64,000 bases of DNA, from positions 62,001-126,000 of the forward strand of contig JARUPY010000331.1 in assembly GCA_029817715.1 (NCBI GenBank). The letters are read 5' to 3'. Below the pieces are notes generated by a model. That model was not told the DNA's origin, searched no databases, and saw only the letters and a program-made list of their open reading frames with translations. The stretch is from Melastoma dodecandrum (taxonomy: Eukaryota; Streptophyta; Magnoliopsida; Myrtales; Melastomataceae). Below, piece by piece: positions 46,501-59,130 of the stretch (position 1 is its first letter; every line of letters begins with the position of its first letter). A program made the translations under genes and the position numbers.

Positions 46501-47842
46501 TGGGAAGGCGTGGGGTCGGAAGCTCCTTGGAGACGTCTAGCCACAAGCTGCTTGGTTAAGGAGAGGTGGAAGATGACCGCTGCTATCTGGAGAGAAGTAG
46601 AGACGGAGGGAGAAGTTTTAAGGTATTTCTTTGTTTTCTGGTGAGAGAAGATTTTTGGAACGAGCTCCCCCCCCCCCAGAAAATCAAGCTCTCCCCCCCC
46701 CCCCACCATCGTTTGATTGAAGGCGTTGGCCTTTTTATCCTCCGCTCCATTCCGACCAGAGGCTCTTCTGGTTAGTCCCCTCTCCTCTCTCCTCATTCTC
46801 TCGATCCTTCCAATTCCACTTGAATCCTCCTCATTCGGTTAGCTTCTGGTTTGTTCGGTTGAGCAGGATGAAACCGTTAGGGGACAAATCTCTGTGGGAC
46901 GTCGGGAGGTTGATTCTCTGGCAGAACAAGGAGCTGAGGATGCAGGGGAAAGGCTTCATGCTAACAGGTGCGTGGGGATTGTCCCTCTGCAGGATTCTTG
47001 TCGGGCAAAGAAAAGGTGGGTTTTAATTTCCCTTTTGATTTGGGCTGGGCTAGCCCCACACTTTGGGTTGGGCTGTGTTGAGAAGGGTTTTGTTTTGGTT
47101 CTACTCCTGGCCTCTTTCCTTGGTTTGGGCTGAAGTGTTGTGCCTGCCTTTTGTCTTTCCCTTAATATTGAGGCGCTTCAGTGTGCTGGTACTTGTACTA
47201 AAGCACTCGGCTGTCTTGGATCCCGGTTGTTCCCTGCCTAAAATGCGGATCTCTGTCTTGCTTAAATGGGACCGGCAATTGCAGTTCCAACAGGGCTGAG
47301 CTTGTGATGAACTGAGCATGAGATTTCCAGTGACATTAGCTTCTGTCTTTGGGACTTTGATATCACCAAAACTTCGAACTGCTCAGCTTTCATTTGAATC
47401 AGGTGCTCAGAAGAAACTGCGGTCGTTCGTGTTGTCCACATACGAGAAGCTTGCAAAGGAGTGCTGTATATGTTATCGTTGATGTGCTGTGGCGTTTGCA
47501 CGAGTTGTATCTGCAGCGAGATGAGCCAGTGCGGCTACAAGACATCTGGTTCGTTGTTACGGAGTGTCGGGTCGCAGCAGGTCGCTGGCGCGCTGCTGGA
47601 GATGGATCAAGTCATCCGATAGAATGGTTTGAGTACAAAAGCGACCGTTGATTTGCCAGAACAAATTATTGTACTATTCGATTGCGGGTTTGTAAGAAAA
47701 TGCAACTGTATATAGTTTGTACTGGGGTCGGATTCTTTCCAGCTGGGAATTAAAGAAAGTATTTCCCGATAATGAAATTCTGGCTGCCTTTGTTTAGTTC
47801 AATTGGGTTAGTTATGACCCGAGAAAGATTTGAGGTATTACA
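43597..47842 (-). repeat. Left LTR (3' LTR in element orientation)
   Basis: Direct repeat of 54010-58248. In plus coordinates it opens with a GC-rich block (CGCGCGCCCTTCCGGCCTAG) and includes GGAGTCGCCACCGACTTAG, a phrase seen in Tat/Ogre-type LTRs. A GC-rich stretch at 44.9-46.8 kb follows with long frames open on both strands, and then short C tracts at about 46668-46704. The frames are not conserved as any protein I know. The outer terminus lacks the expected TG. Confidence 0.88.
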
Positions 47843-47856
47843 GTTTGCCCCTCCTT
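47843..47856 (-). other. Polypurine tract of the second LTR element
   Basis: On the minus strand AAGGAGGGGCAAAC ends directly at the TGTAATACC start of the left LTR. This fixes the orientation of the element together with the primer-binding site. Confidence 0.7.
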
Positions 47857-50800
47857 GGAAGGAAATCTGGAAAGATTTTCTCGCAAGGATATTAGAAATA
47901 CCTCAAATTATATTTCGAGAATGTCATTGATAGACATGCACCCTAAAAGCTCTTCAAGAAAATCATTAGTCACAACAAAAACAACTAAATGCACATGCAC
48001 ATTATGCTTTGTTTTGTTTTCCTTTTTAAGAGTATGTTTCTAAGCGAGAGCAGAGAAGGTTCGCTGATTTCTCGCGTGTTTAACTCTCATTTCTGGAAGC
48101 CGTGTCAGTTGGATTTCAGAATTCCTTTGACATGGATGCTCATGTACCGGTCGAAGGAGTCTTTACTAGGGTTATCATGTGGCTTTGGCATAAGGCCTTT
48201 TAAGTGGAAGCTTAAATCAATTGTTTGAAAGAAGAAGTTTAAGGACCTCATCGGAAGCTATTGGAATGTAAAGGTTCCACCATTCAAGCAAATTCTCCAT
48301 CCTTTAGACAGCTTACCAGTTGATGTGTTTTGTTGGGGATGACTGATTAGTTTATTGGTAGCTGTGAACAATCCACTTTGGGGAAAGCTTTATCTTTGAA
48401 GGATAGCACCTTTGCTTTTGCGACCGTCAATGTTGGCCCTGGTGCTTAATTTTTGCTCTTTTGATTTTGATTTTGTGCTTTGCTTTTGAAGACTTTGGTC
48501 TTTGCGCTGATTTTGCTTTTTCTTTACTAGATCATAGGGATTTGCCCCACTCTGTTTTCTGATACCTTTCTTTGGTACTTGTGCTCTTTGGAAAATTCTT
48601 TGAGATATTTGGTCCTCAAAACGACTCAACTGGTAGGCCTAATTGTCGATGATGCATTTTCGCTCGAATTTTAAGGAAGTGTAGCCTCCACGATCCGTTG
48701 CTTCCGGTCTCTAGCTACAGGATCTCCATTTTAACCTCCATGTGAGGCTGTCCTTAGACTCGTTGGGTATAGTGTGTATGAAAACTTCAACTTTGGCTCG
48801 AAAGGGCTAGCAATGGTTGATGTTTCGTGTTTGGGATAGAGAAGAAATGCTCGATCTCATTCCGGCTTAGAGCATATTTTGTCAAAGGATTCGTTATCTG
48901 CCTGAATGCTTGTGTATGAATCCTCACAGTATTTGCACTCATCTCTTTGGGTAAGTGTTTGGGAATAGGCTTGCCTTCTCAACTCTCGCTCAGAAACATT
49001 TTTGTTAAAGGTAATTTCAAATTATATGCAAATGAGCACACGAATGTTTAAAAAATAAATAGGTTTAGATACTCAAACCTCTGTAGTGCTCTTGTGCACT
49101 TTCGTGTTCTGATTAAATTTGGAACGGCTTCCACCCGACCACCCACGCCGTTGCCCAGGAGTTTGTACCGTACCGTGTGAATGTCCATGTGCCTACGCAG
49201 TTGACAACGGACAGAGACGAAGTTAGCACATGTACTTCGACTCTCGCTTGGGGAGATAATGAAGTAAAGTTTTCGCTGGGGAGATGAGATGGATATGTCT
49301 GTCTCAATGATAGTTAAGGAATGCGATGCATGTAATCAACTCCAGCTTGAACGAAGGCAGGACTCCAGCTGGGAAAACGGAGATACGACTCCATCTGGGG
49401 AAATATGAGAAATTTTGTTAGAGAGCAGTGCATATGATACTCCCTTTTAGTACGATCATCTTTGGTGATGACAAGGGCAATTTCGAAGCTTTGGTTCAAA
49501 ATTTTCCACCCAACCGCCCGCGCCTTTGTCTATAATGTAGGATGCTTATGTACCTACATTAAGCAAAGGACAGAGAACAAGTGAGCTCATGTAACCTGCT
49601 TCTTTTAAAGTAGGAATGAAGTTTGTTTATGTAACTTCATTTATATGAAAGGCGAAGTAGGGTTTTGATACTTCCCTTTTCTATGTGTTTCGTCATTGCG
49701 TCTTTCTCCATAGGAATCAAAGGATTGACGATGTAGTTACTCTTGTTTGATGTCCGTTGTGTAAGGAAGCTCATGTACCTATCAAACAGATGGCGAGAAA
49801 CAAGTGAGTTCGTGCGACTTGTTTCTGTTAGAGTAAGAATGAAGTTTGCTCGTGTAACTTCATTTATAAGAAAGGTGAAGTAGAGTTTTGGTACTTCCCT
49901 TTTGTATAATTTCGTCATTGCGTCTTCGTCCGATGGAGTCGAAGGTTTGACGAAATTGCTACAAGACTTTGGCTTGAAGCTTTGCCGCCCTACCACCCTC
50001 GCCTTTGCCATAGGAGTTTTGTACCATTCGTGTGAGGAGCTCTTGTACCTGCCCACGAGACAAAGGACGTAAGGTGACGAGAAACAAGTGAACTCATGCG
50101 ACTTGTTCTTGTTGAAGTTCGCTCATGTAACTTCATTTGTAAGAAAGGTGAAGTGGAGTTTTGGTACTTCTCTTTTGTATGATTTCGTCATTGCGTCTTC
50201 GTCCGATGGAGTCGAAGGTTTGACGAAATTGCTACAAGACTTTGGCTTGAAGCTTTGCCGCCCTACCACCCTCGCCTTTGTTATAGGAGTTTTGTACCAT
50301 TCGTGTGAGGAGCTCTTGTACCTGCTCGCGAGACAAAGGACGTAAGGTGACGAGAAACAAGTGAACTCATGCGACTTGTTCTTGTTGAAGTTCTCTCATG
50401 TAACTTCATTTGTAAGAAAGGCGAAGTAGAGTTTTGGTACTTCCCTTTTGTATGATTTCGTCATTGCGTCTTCGTCCGATGGAGTCGAAGGTTTGACGAA
50501 ATTGCCACAAGACTTTGGCTTGAAGCTTTGCCACCCTTCCACCCTCGCCTTTGTTATAGGAGTTGTGTACCATTCGTGTGAGGAGCTCTTGTACCTGCCC
50601 ACGAGACAAAGGACGTAAGGTGACGAGAAACAAGTGAACTCATGCGACTTGTTCTTGTTGAAGTTTGCTCATGTAACTTCATTTGTAAGAAAGGTGAAAT
50701 AGAGTTTTGGTACTTCCCTTTTGTATGATTTCGTCATTGCGTCTTCGTCCGATGGAGTCGAAGGTTTGACGAAATTGCTACAAGACTTTGGCTTGAAGCT

Positions 50801-53800
50801 TTGCCGCCCTACCATCCTCGCCTTTGTCATAGGAGTTTTGTACCATTCGTATGAGGAGCTCTTGTCCCTGCCTACGAGATAAAGGACGAAAACGAAATAA
50901 GCTCATGTAATTTCGTTTAATTTGATGATGAGAGTAATGACTGTGTGATTCTCCTTTTTCATGTTTGTTGTCAGTGTTCTTTGCCCCAGTTGACTCCCTG
51001 GGGATATAAAGAGGTTTGCCGACGAAGATTGTTCAGAAGCTTTGGTTTGAAACTTCATCGTTTGTCTTTGTTGTCTGCTTAAGATGCTCATGTATATTCA
51101 TGTGACTTGTTGTTTTGTTGTCTTGTTGATCATGAGTGTTGTTTCGAAGCTTTGATTCGAAAGCTGTCTTGATTGGTATGATAGGATGTTGTTGTATCTA
51201 CATGCACTAAGGACAAAAACAAGTGAGTTTAGGTGACTTGTTTTCATAGAGAAGTATTGATCAAGGAACGAATACTCCCTTCATGTATGTTGTTGTTTTG
51301 ACAACGAAGGCTATTTTGAGATTTTAGCTCGACAATTTTCCAACTGGACATATTAGCCTTCTCGTCTGCCTAGGTTGCTCATGTGCTTTCACGTTATTCG
51401 CCATTTTGTCAACTGAGAGTTATCCAAGATTGCTCAGTCTCGTCCCAGGCTAGCTTGGAGATATGCCACAGGGTCGCTCGGAGAGATGTCCATGATCTCT
51501 CGGTGATTTGCCCCGTGATTGCTCGTAGATTTTGCCCATGATTACTCGGAGATTTGCCCCAGGATTGTTGGAATATCGGTCCCATGATCATTTGGAGATT
51601 TGCCCCAGGATCGCATGGAGATTTGCCCCGGATTGTTCACGTATTGTCATCGTTGTTGTTTAGCCAACGAAGGCCGTTTCGAAACTTTGGCTCGAAACTT
51701 TTCCACCCTCGCCTTCGTCGTCAACCTGGGATGTTTATGTACCTATAAGACAAGCCGAAGGACAAAACAAGTAAGCTCATGTAACCTGTTCTGCAGAGAA
51801 GGTATTAGTTGATGAACGAATACTCCCTTTCATGTAGATTGCCGTTTTGTTGACAATGAATGATATTTTGATGCTTTGGCTCAAAACTGTTTCAAGTCTT
51901 TGGCTCGAAACTTTACCACCCTGCTACCCACGCCTTCGTCAACATGCGACAAGGGCTAAAATGAGTGAGCATATGTAACTCCTTTTTTGCAAAAAAGGAA
52001 GTACTAATTAAAGAATGAATACTCCCTTTCATGTGATGGTAATGTCGAACATCCTCTGCGTTGAGTGTTTGTGGCAGTTCTTCTTAATTAAGGCGGTTGC
52101 TTTCTAGAAAAGGCGTGCTTGATAGCGAAGTCTCCTTAATAATTTGAAAAGAAATGTCTTTTGAAGTTGTTGGTGTTTGACAGGATCCATTTGGGAATGT
52201 TGTCACCAAGCGTATTATCTTTGGACATGCATTGTTGATTGCCCATTGAGGTGGGTCTGGGTGGGTAACTAGCCTCTCATATGGCGGGCCATGGATGAGC
52301 TTGATGGGAGTTGCCACAGTCCGAGTGCGCGTCGTCGTTGAGTAGATTGCATGTTCTTTGATGTAGGGTAAAACTATTATGCAAGCGTTGCCCCAAACGA
52401 TTCATCTTGTACCGTGAAATATGTTGATGCCCCAATTGCACCGAATCTGTTTAATGTTGCCCTGGAGATACTTTGGATCTCGTATACACCAAGTTCCTAT
52501 CGTCTGGGAGACAATGAACTCTGAATCTCCGTAGACGTAAAGTGTCGTTAGGATGCATGTAATTTGCCCCTTGTGTGATTGCCTGATGTTGAGGATCAGG
52601 GCTTGACAAGTAATTTAGAGGATTGCCTCTTGTCGATCTGCTCGATGTTGTGAACTGAGTCGCCCAATGTTGAGGATTGGGGCTAGAATTGAAGATTGAG
52701 GGATTGCGCGTTGCTAAGTGCCCAATATCAAAAGATTGCCTCTCATTTGCTTGTCTAATGTGAATGATTGAATTGGAGATGGAGGATTGCCCCTGGTCTG
52801 GTTGCCCCTTGTTTTGATTGCCCGGTGTTAATGGACTTGAGATGAGCAACGGAATATAGTCTTCATATCCGCGGTGAAAGAAGTTGAGGAAGATGTTCCC
52901 ATTGGTGCCGAAATTGCGGTAACTGGTGATGTGGTGATGTAGCGAAATTGCTCCTACTTCTTTGGAGCGGTTGTTGATCAGTGGGGGATGATGTTCCACT
53001 ATCGTGACATGCCTTAGTAGTCGTTAGGTGATCTTTGGTCTCCGTGTTTGGCTTTGTACTTTGGTAGTCGTAGATAATTCTTTGGGCTCATGTCATTGGA
53101 CGCACGACTTTGGACCTTGGTAGCCGTAACGGAAACTTTGGTTTTCATGTTATTAGATGTTCGGCTTTGGGACTTAGTAGTCGTTGATGAGTCCTTGGCA
53201 TTCCTCTGCTTGTAGATTTGTAATGTCATGCCTTATCCCTAATTTTGTTCGAGGGGCCATGTTGGAGAATTAAACCTTTAATGAAAGTAGAGAAAATGTT
53301 TAGATTAGTATCATGCAACAGTGTAATCGATGCATGATAAATTTGTGATGTTGTTTAGTCGAACTCACATATGCATAAAAGTATGCATTACGTTAATGCA
53401 ATTGCAAACGAAATGCAATAATGCAATGAATCGATTATTCTGAATGACATGATAATATAACTACTGCAATCAGGCAGACATGTATGAATGCAGTAAGCAT
53501 AAAATAGATAGGGATAGAAGAAATGGAGGTTCTTGAAGCCCATTGTAATAAACTCGACTCAACTGCAAAACGAACAGTGTTAGTTTTACAGTTATAGCAG
53601 ACAAAGCGTACCTGACACTTGTCCCTGCACAAGTAGCAGTCACTCAGTAACAGACAAATGCACGTGCGGCGTCTGGTACCTGTAGTGAGCAATCAATTCT
53701 AGACTCGGATGGAGGTTCCTAAGACCTCCCTCGGACTGAGGGAGGCGGGTCCCGATCCATAACCTACAAGCCGCAGGAAGCAGCGAGGCCGTGCCTTTCG

Positions 53801-53980
53801 GTGACCCCCTAAAGATCGTAGTCCCGGGTATAGGGACTTACCTATGTATGCCTAATAAAGCGGGAAACAAACACTGGTAGGAGATCATACAAAGGGCATC
53901 GAGCCAATCAATTACTTGCGAAAACAAGTAACTCCCCTCCGCATGTGGTAAAAAGGTTTTCGGTAAGAATCCACATGCGG
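47857..53980. other. Coding-poor interior of the second LTR element
   Basis: Apart from the 273-bp array, 49050-52080 contains diverged relatives of the same unit, recognised by GAAGCTTTGGCTTGAA, CCACCCTCGCCTTTGT and TCATGTA.CT(T/A)CATTT phrases. A short run near 51420-51630 repeats GGAGATTTGCCCCAGGAT about every 30-50 bp. The minus frame at 52451-52999 (182 codons) is open but lacks any domain I recognise. The region near 52080-52450 read on the minus strand faintly recalls a decayed integrase, which is too weak to call. Confidence 0.6.
49571..50890. repeat. 273-bp tandem repeats, about five units
   Basis: GAAACAAGTGA(A/G)(C/T)TC starts at 49797, 50081, 50354 and 50627, and a diverged copy (GAGAACAAGTGAGCTC) starts near 49571. 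Spacing between the last three is 273 bp and the earlier spacing is 284. Each unit contains TCGTCATTGCGTCTTCGTCC, GAAGGTTTGACGAAATTGC and ACCACCCTCGCCTTTG. Central units are almost identical to each other, so the array expanded or homogenised recently. Confidence 0.92.
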
Positions 53981-54002
53981 AGTTTCCCCAGCAGAGTCGC
54001 CA
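53981..54002 (-). other. Primer-binding site of the second LTR element
   Basis: The minus strand reads TGGCGACTCTGCTGGGGA seven bases inside the right LTR. It differs by one base from the site at 15643-15661, so both large elements belong to the same primer class. Confidence 0.8.
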
Positions 54003-54009
54003 TCCAGGA

Positions 54010-57000
54010 TGTACGCGCGCGCCCTTCCGGCCTAGCGGCGCGCGACGGCGGTTACGGGCAACCCGAGGATCCGGGCCCGCTCCCCCGAGGCCCAGTCCGG
54101 TCGGCGTTCCGGCTCGAACGCCGGACGCTGCGGAAAGAGGCCCCGGGTTGGGCCTTCCCTTGATTCGCGAACGGGTCTGCGGGGCGTTTCGCCAACCGTC
54201 TCCAGTTCCCTGGAGGCGGCGAGCGAAAGGCTGCGTTAAGGCCTCACTCGCGAATTTCGGGGAGGGCCCAAGGAGCGGCTCGAGTAGCCGTCACCTCACC
54301 CCAAATGGCTCCGAAAAAAGGGGTTGTGGTTTAGTTTAGCTTTGGAAACATTTTATTCGGAGTCGCCACCGACTTAGTTTAAAAATGTGATTTTAAGTCG
54401 GAAAAATCATAGTCTGGGTTCGGGGATTCCTATTTACTAACCTTAATATCCTACCACATGCGAAAAGGGTGGCGATTTGTCCAAAAAAGAGTTAGCTTTT
54501 GATTGACGGGTGTTGGGCCCGATCCGGGAGTAGGCCGGACTCTTATCGACGTTTTAACGGGTGTTGGACCCGACTTTAGGTTGGTTTGATTAAAACAAGC
54601 ATGCGACATTAATCCTAGAGCCTAAGCAAGCACGCAATCACAAGCAATTATTTAGATCAAAAGAGCGGGGAAGGGGCGGTGATTGCGGGCTTATGCACTT
54701 GGGCCCGCAATCCGTTACAATTGGGCTTAAAATAAAATTCGGGGAGGCCCGCACCTCCCCTTTGTACCTTGGTTTGAAGGTTGGGGCCGCTTTGTCTTCA
54801 AGCCCGCGGTTTTTAGGTCGGGGTAGAACCACGCGGTTTGATACACGCGTCTTCGTGAAATCTTCGAAAGTTTGAAATTTGATCTTTCGAAGTTGCGCGC
54901 TCAGTGTGCATGCAAGAAAAAATGAGAGTGGTTAATATTGTCGGATTTAAATAAAACTCGCTAAAATTAAGTAAAGTAAGACATGTCTTACTATTCTAAT
55001 CGGAAATACTCAAATGGCATATATTGTTAAAAATAATTGCAAAGTTCGCTGTGTTTTACTTGCGAAATAAAGAGGAAGCAGAAGATGATGATAATGTATG
55101 TAAAAAAAATGAAACGTTGCTAATAGTCGAAAGATATAAATGGGCATGAGAAAATAAAGTCACGTGAATTCTAAGAAAAACGTTTAAAGCTTCTGACAAT
55201 GATAAGGATCATAAAAGACATATCCTAATCACGTTTTCTAACTACTGCTGCACAAGTTAAAATGTGAATAATAACTTGAAGTAAACTAGCTCGTTACGGC
55301 CAATTTATATAACGTCAAAATAGACTCACCGAGAGGGAGAACTCGTTACCTTTCTGAGGGCTTGTAAATGGGTTAGATTTTGTTCAACCCCGAAGCAGAC
55401 GAAGAGCAACCAGTGTTTGGGAGGGTTGTCGCCAAGCCACGAACGAGGGAGGACCGAACACCGAATCTGGGTCTCGGCTGGGTAAGAGTGGGTCGCCGCT
55501 GAACGCCCGAGGAAGATGGATCCTCCATCGCCATCTTCAAAGGACGCCGAACTGGAAGCGCGTGGGAGGAAGGAAGCCGTCACCGTCGGATCTGAGGTGG
55601 GTCGTGGATGATCAGAGTCGCCGTGGGTCGCCGCTGAGGGGGATTCATTCCAGAGCTCCAGATCTGCGGAGAGTTAGGGTTCTTGCCGGCTGTAGCCGCT
55701 TGGGCTTGCTGTGGGTTCGCCAAGGAGACGCCGGGAAGCGGTCGCGAGGTCTGGCCACGACTGGAGGCCTAAGAGAGGAGAAGAGAAAGGGGAGCCGCCT
55801 TGGGGTTTCGCTGCCGCCATGGAACCTCTGGGAATCGAGGTCTGGGATGGGAGTTTGGGGCGGCCGTTGTCAGGAAGCGGATCTGGCCGTGGAAGGTGGC
55901 GCCTTGGGCGGATCTGGAGCCGAAGCGGTCAGGAACGTCGAACGGAGGCCTGGGTTTACTGCCATCGAGTTGTGACTGGGCTGATTCCGAGGAGAGGAGG
56001 CTGGAGCTTGGCGCTTGAGTTTGAGGTAGCTTTGCCGGGGACGGGCTGTAGGGGGACCGGAAAACTGAGATGGGAGAGCCGCCTTGGGGCAGGAGCGTCC
56101 GGGAGATGGTTCAGCTGGGGAGACTCCGGGAGCTCCGTGGTGATTGAATCCGAGACGGCTGGAGGCGCCACTGTGGGACTGTCCCCGGGGACGAGGAGGA
56201 CTGGAGAGGGCCTGAGTCGCCGTCGCCGTGGTTAGGTATGGGAGATCAGTTGCCGGAGGAGAGGTGAAGTGCTGGGCGTCGGCGGCGAGGATGGAATCGA
56301 CAAGGAACGCCGCTCGGGGAGGTGGGAAGACGATCATGAGTCCCTCAGCAAGCTTTGCAAACCCGGTGTTATCAAGGGAGGCGAAGCAGCCATCGGCTGG
56401 ACTCGAGGGGAACTTCGTCGCCGCTGCAAAGAGGGAGGATCCTTGCCGTGGGGAACTTGTTCTTCGACAAGGCACCGGGACACTGCTGGACGGAGCTGGG
56501 GACGCCGAGAAGCTGTCTGAGCATGGGTGTCGGGGAAGGCTGCCGCTGTGGATGCTGTCACCGGAGTGCCGGGGACAAGTTGCCGTTGCTGGGAACGCCA
56601 GAGAGAGGAGGCTTGGGAATCCACCGTGGTTGGGGGTCCACTGAGGCTGAGCTGGGGGATGCTTGAAGTACGTAAAGTGAGAAGACCGCCTTGGGGTGCT
56701 TGTTGCTGTTGCTGGAACGGGTATTTTTGTTGTTCTGCTGTTCGTTGCGGATGTGACCGCTACTGGTGCAACTTTGGCGCTGTTGTGGATTCGCTGCTTC
56801 ACAGCTGTGAAACTGGTTTGCCGCTGCAGAATGCTGGTGCAGCCAGGGAGAACGGGGAGCGGAGAGTTCTAGGAATCGTCTGGTCACCTCTACTACCGCT
56901 AATGACGCGGGGAAGGCGTGGGGTCGGAAGCTCCTTGGAGACGTCTAGCCACAAGCTGCTTGGTTAAGGAGAGGTGGAAGATGGCCGCTGCTATCTGGAG

Positions 57001-58248
57001 AGAAGTAAAGACGGAGGGAGAAGTTTGAAGCAATTTCTTTGTTTTCTGGTGAGAGAAGATTTTTGGAACGAGCTCCCCCCCCCCAGAAAACCAAGCTCTC
57101 CCCCCCCCCCACTACCGTTTGATTGAAGGCGTTGGCCTTTTTATCCTCCGCTCCATTCCGACCAGAGGCTCTTCTGGTTAGTCCCCTCTCCTCTCTCCTC
57201 ATTCTCTCGATCCTTCCAATTCCACTTGAATCCTCCTCATTCGGTTAGCTTCTGGTTTGTTCGGTTGAGCAGGATGAAACCGTTAGGGGACAAATCTCTG
57301 TGGGACGTCGGGAGGTTGATTCTCTGGCAGAACAAGGAGCTGAGGATGCAGGGGAAAGGCTTCATGCTAACAGGTGCGTGGGGATTGTCCCTCTGCAGGA
57401 TTCTTGTCGGGCAAAGAAAAGGTGGGTTTTAATTTCCCTTTTGATTTGGGTTGGGCCAGCCTCACACTTTGGGTTGGGCTGTGTTGAGAAGGGTTTTGTT
57501 TTGGTTCTACTCCTGGCCTCTTTCCTTGGTTTGGGCTGAAGTGTTGTGCCTGCCTTTTGTCTTTCCCTTAATATTGAGGCGCTTCAGTGTGCTGGTACTT
57601 GTACTAAAGCACTCGGCTGTCTTGGATCCCGGTTGTTCCCTGCCTAAAATGCGGATCTCTGTCTTGCTTAAATGGGACCGGCAATTGCAGTTCCAACAGG
57701 GCTGAGCTTGTGATGAACTGAGCATGAGATTTCCAGTGACATTAGCTTCTGTCTTTGGGACTTTGATATCACCAAAACTTCGAACTGCTCAGCTTTCATT
57801 TGAATCAGGTGCTCAGAAGAAACTGCGGTCGTTCGTGTTGTCCACATACGAGAAGCTTGCAAAGGAGTGCTGTATATGTTATCGTTGATGTGCTGTGGCG
57901 TTTGCACGAGTTGTATCTGCAGCGAGATGAGCCAGTGCGGCTACAAGACATCTGGTTCGTTGTTACGGAGTGTCGGGTCGCAGCAGGTCGCTGGCGCGCT
58001 GCTGGAGATGGATCAAGTCATCCGATAGAATGGTTTGAGTACAAAAGCGACCGTTGATTTGCCAGAACAAATTATTGTACTATTCGATTGCGGGTTTGTA
58101 AGAAAATGCAACTGTATACAGTTTGTACTGGGGTCGGATTCTTTCCAGCTGGGAATTAAAGAAAGTATTTCCCGATAATGAAATTCTGGCTGCCTTTGTT
58201 TAGTTCAATTGGGTTAGTTATGACCCGAGAAAGATTTGAGGTATTACA
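54010..58248 (-). repeat. Right LTR (5' LTR in element orientation)
   Basis: It runs from TGTACGCGCGCGCCC (plus reading) to GGTATTACA. In element orientation it begins TGTAATACC and ends GCGCGTACA, a proper TG...CA form. Compared with the left LTR it lacks 9 bases near 55745 and has a shorter copy near 56533. Confidence 0.9.
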
Positions 58249-58455
58249 ATAGGCGAGCGTATGTTGCCTCCCAGGACACTGGCTACATTTATTCTTGCCT
58301 CATTGCCACGTACATTAATTAATTTATTTGTTTTAGGTACGTAAATAGGGTATACGTTAGTTTCGTGATAGTTTGATTTCCAGGGGTATGCCCCTGTGGT
58401 TTGTACAGAATATTTTTATGGGTTATAAATTACTAGTTATAAAAAAAATAAAGTA

Positions 58456-59130
58456 TAATATTTCATTACCGTACATACATAGGGCTAGCATAGTATAAAT
58501 AGTTGTTCTTAGGCATTGTATACGGACACGTCTCTACAAACGGACAGGTAGCTTTTTTATCTTCAAGCATTCCAGCATTCAAGCGTAAGTGCTTCCGCTT
58601 AAGGGTGTCTATCCGATGCCTTCTCATCTCTTTCTTTATTCATACGACGACCACACAACGAACCGGCTTGTCCACAGTCACTTTCAGAACCAACATTCTA
58701 TTAGATGAGAAAGTATGTTATAGTTTTAGAAAACTAAGAGACAATGACACTGGTTCGATGAAAATGAAAATAATCGTTTCATTTGGCTACCGATAAAGAA
58801 TATGTCATAGGTATGAAATTGACTCCTTTTTATTTATTTTTTTTTAAACTAACTTTTAATAGTTGGATTCCAATTATATAGGAATCGAAACATTTCAGAA
58901 TCACGTGACCTTGATTGTTGTAATTGATTGTCAGACCTCGTTCCATTATCTTTTTTTTTAGGCTTAATTATCAAATATACCCTCAACTTTACTAGTTTTA
59001 TCCGATCTAGCCTGAAGTTTAAATTGTATCTATAGGTATCCTATACTTTTGACTTGTTTCAAATTTATCCTACTTATCTCAGTCTCTAGGTTAACTTTCT
59101 CAGACAATAAGAAAATTAATTTTTCTTAAG
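58456..59130. other. Sequence between the LINE tail and the viral insert
   Basis: AT-rich. Positions 58965-59095 (GGCTTAATTATCAAATATACCC and what follows) resemble the terminal repeat of a plant MITE or Mutator-like element, but no inverted partner is in view. A 97-codon ORF at 58503 has no recognised relatives. TATAAATAG occurs near 58493 without a gene behind it. Confidence 0.4.

Larger units (their letters stand above)
43597..58248 (-). mobile_element. 14.65-kb non-autonomous LTR retrotransposon with 4.24-kb LTRs, minus orientation
   Basis: Near-identical direct repeats at 43597-47842 and 54010-58248 flank a 6.2-kb interior. ATAGG precedes (43592-43596) and follows (58249-58253) the element as a 5-bp target duplication. 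Orientation is minus: the primer-binding site TGGCGACTCTGCTGGGGA reads leftwards just inside the right LTR, and a purine tract AAGGAGGGGCAAAC reads leftwards just inside the left LTR. The LTR then starts TGTAATACC and ends GCGTACA, although the outer end at 43597 has decayed. I found no gag, protease, RT or integrase. The LTR copies differ at scattered bases and small indels, which suggests a fairly young insertion. Confidence 0.9.
39175..58455 (+). mobile_element. 5'-truncated L1-type LINE, split by a later LTR element
   Basis: The LINE occupies 39175-43596 and resumes at 58254-58455. The product text is continuous across the break (YVWMEHNKRRIG before, RMLPPRTLATF after) once the inserted element and the 5-bp duplication are removed. 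ORF1 begins inside the DUF4283 domain, so the 5' end is missing. ORF2 has endonuclease and reverse-transcriptase parts with several frame breaks. The 3' end is followed by an A-rich stretch (ATAAAAAAAATAAAG near 58440). No convincing LINE target duplication was found. Confidence 0.85.

Noticed and set aside
45146..46802. Long overlapping ORFs on both strands in the LTRs (also 55562-56802)
   Set aside because: GC-rich sequence with few stops gives 100-310-codon frames on both strands at once. The two LTR copies change frame lengths through small indels, and no domain is recognisable.
52080..52450. Decayed copia or Ty3 integrase on the minus strand
   Set aside because: A faint resemblance (TVATPIKLIHGPP) is too short, and the expected HHCC and DDE motifs are not seen.
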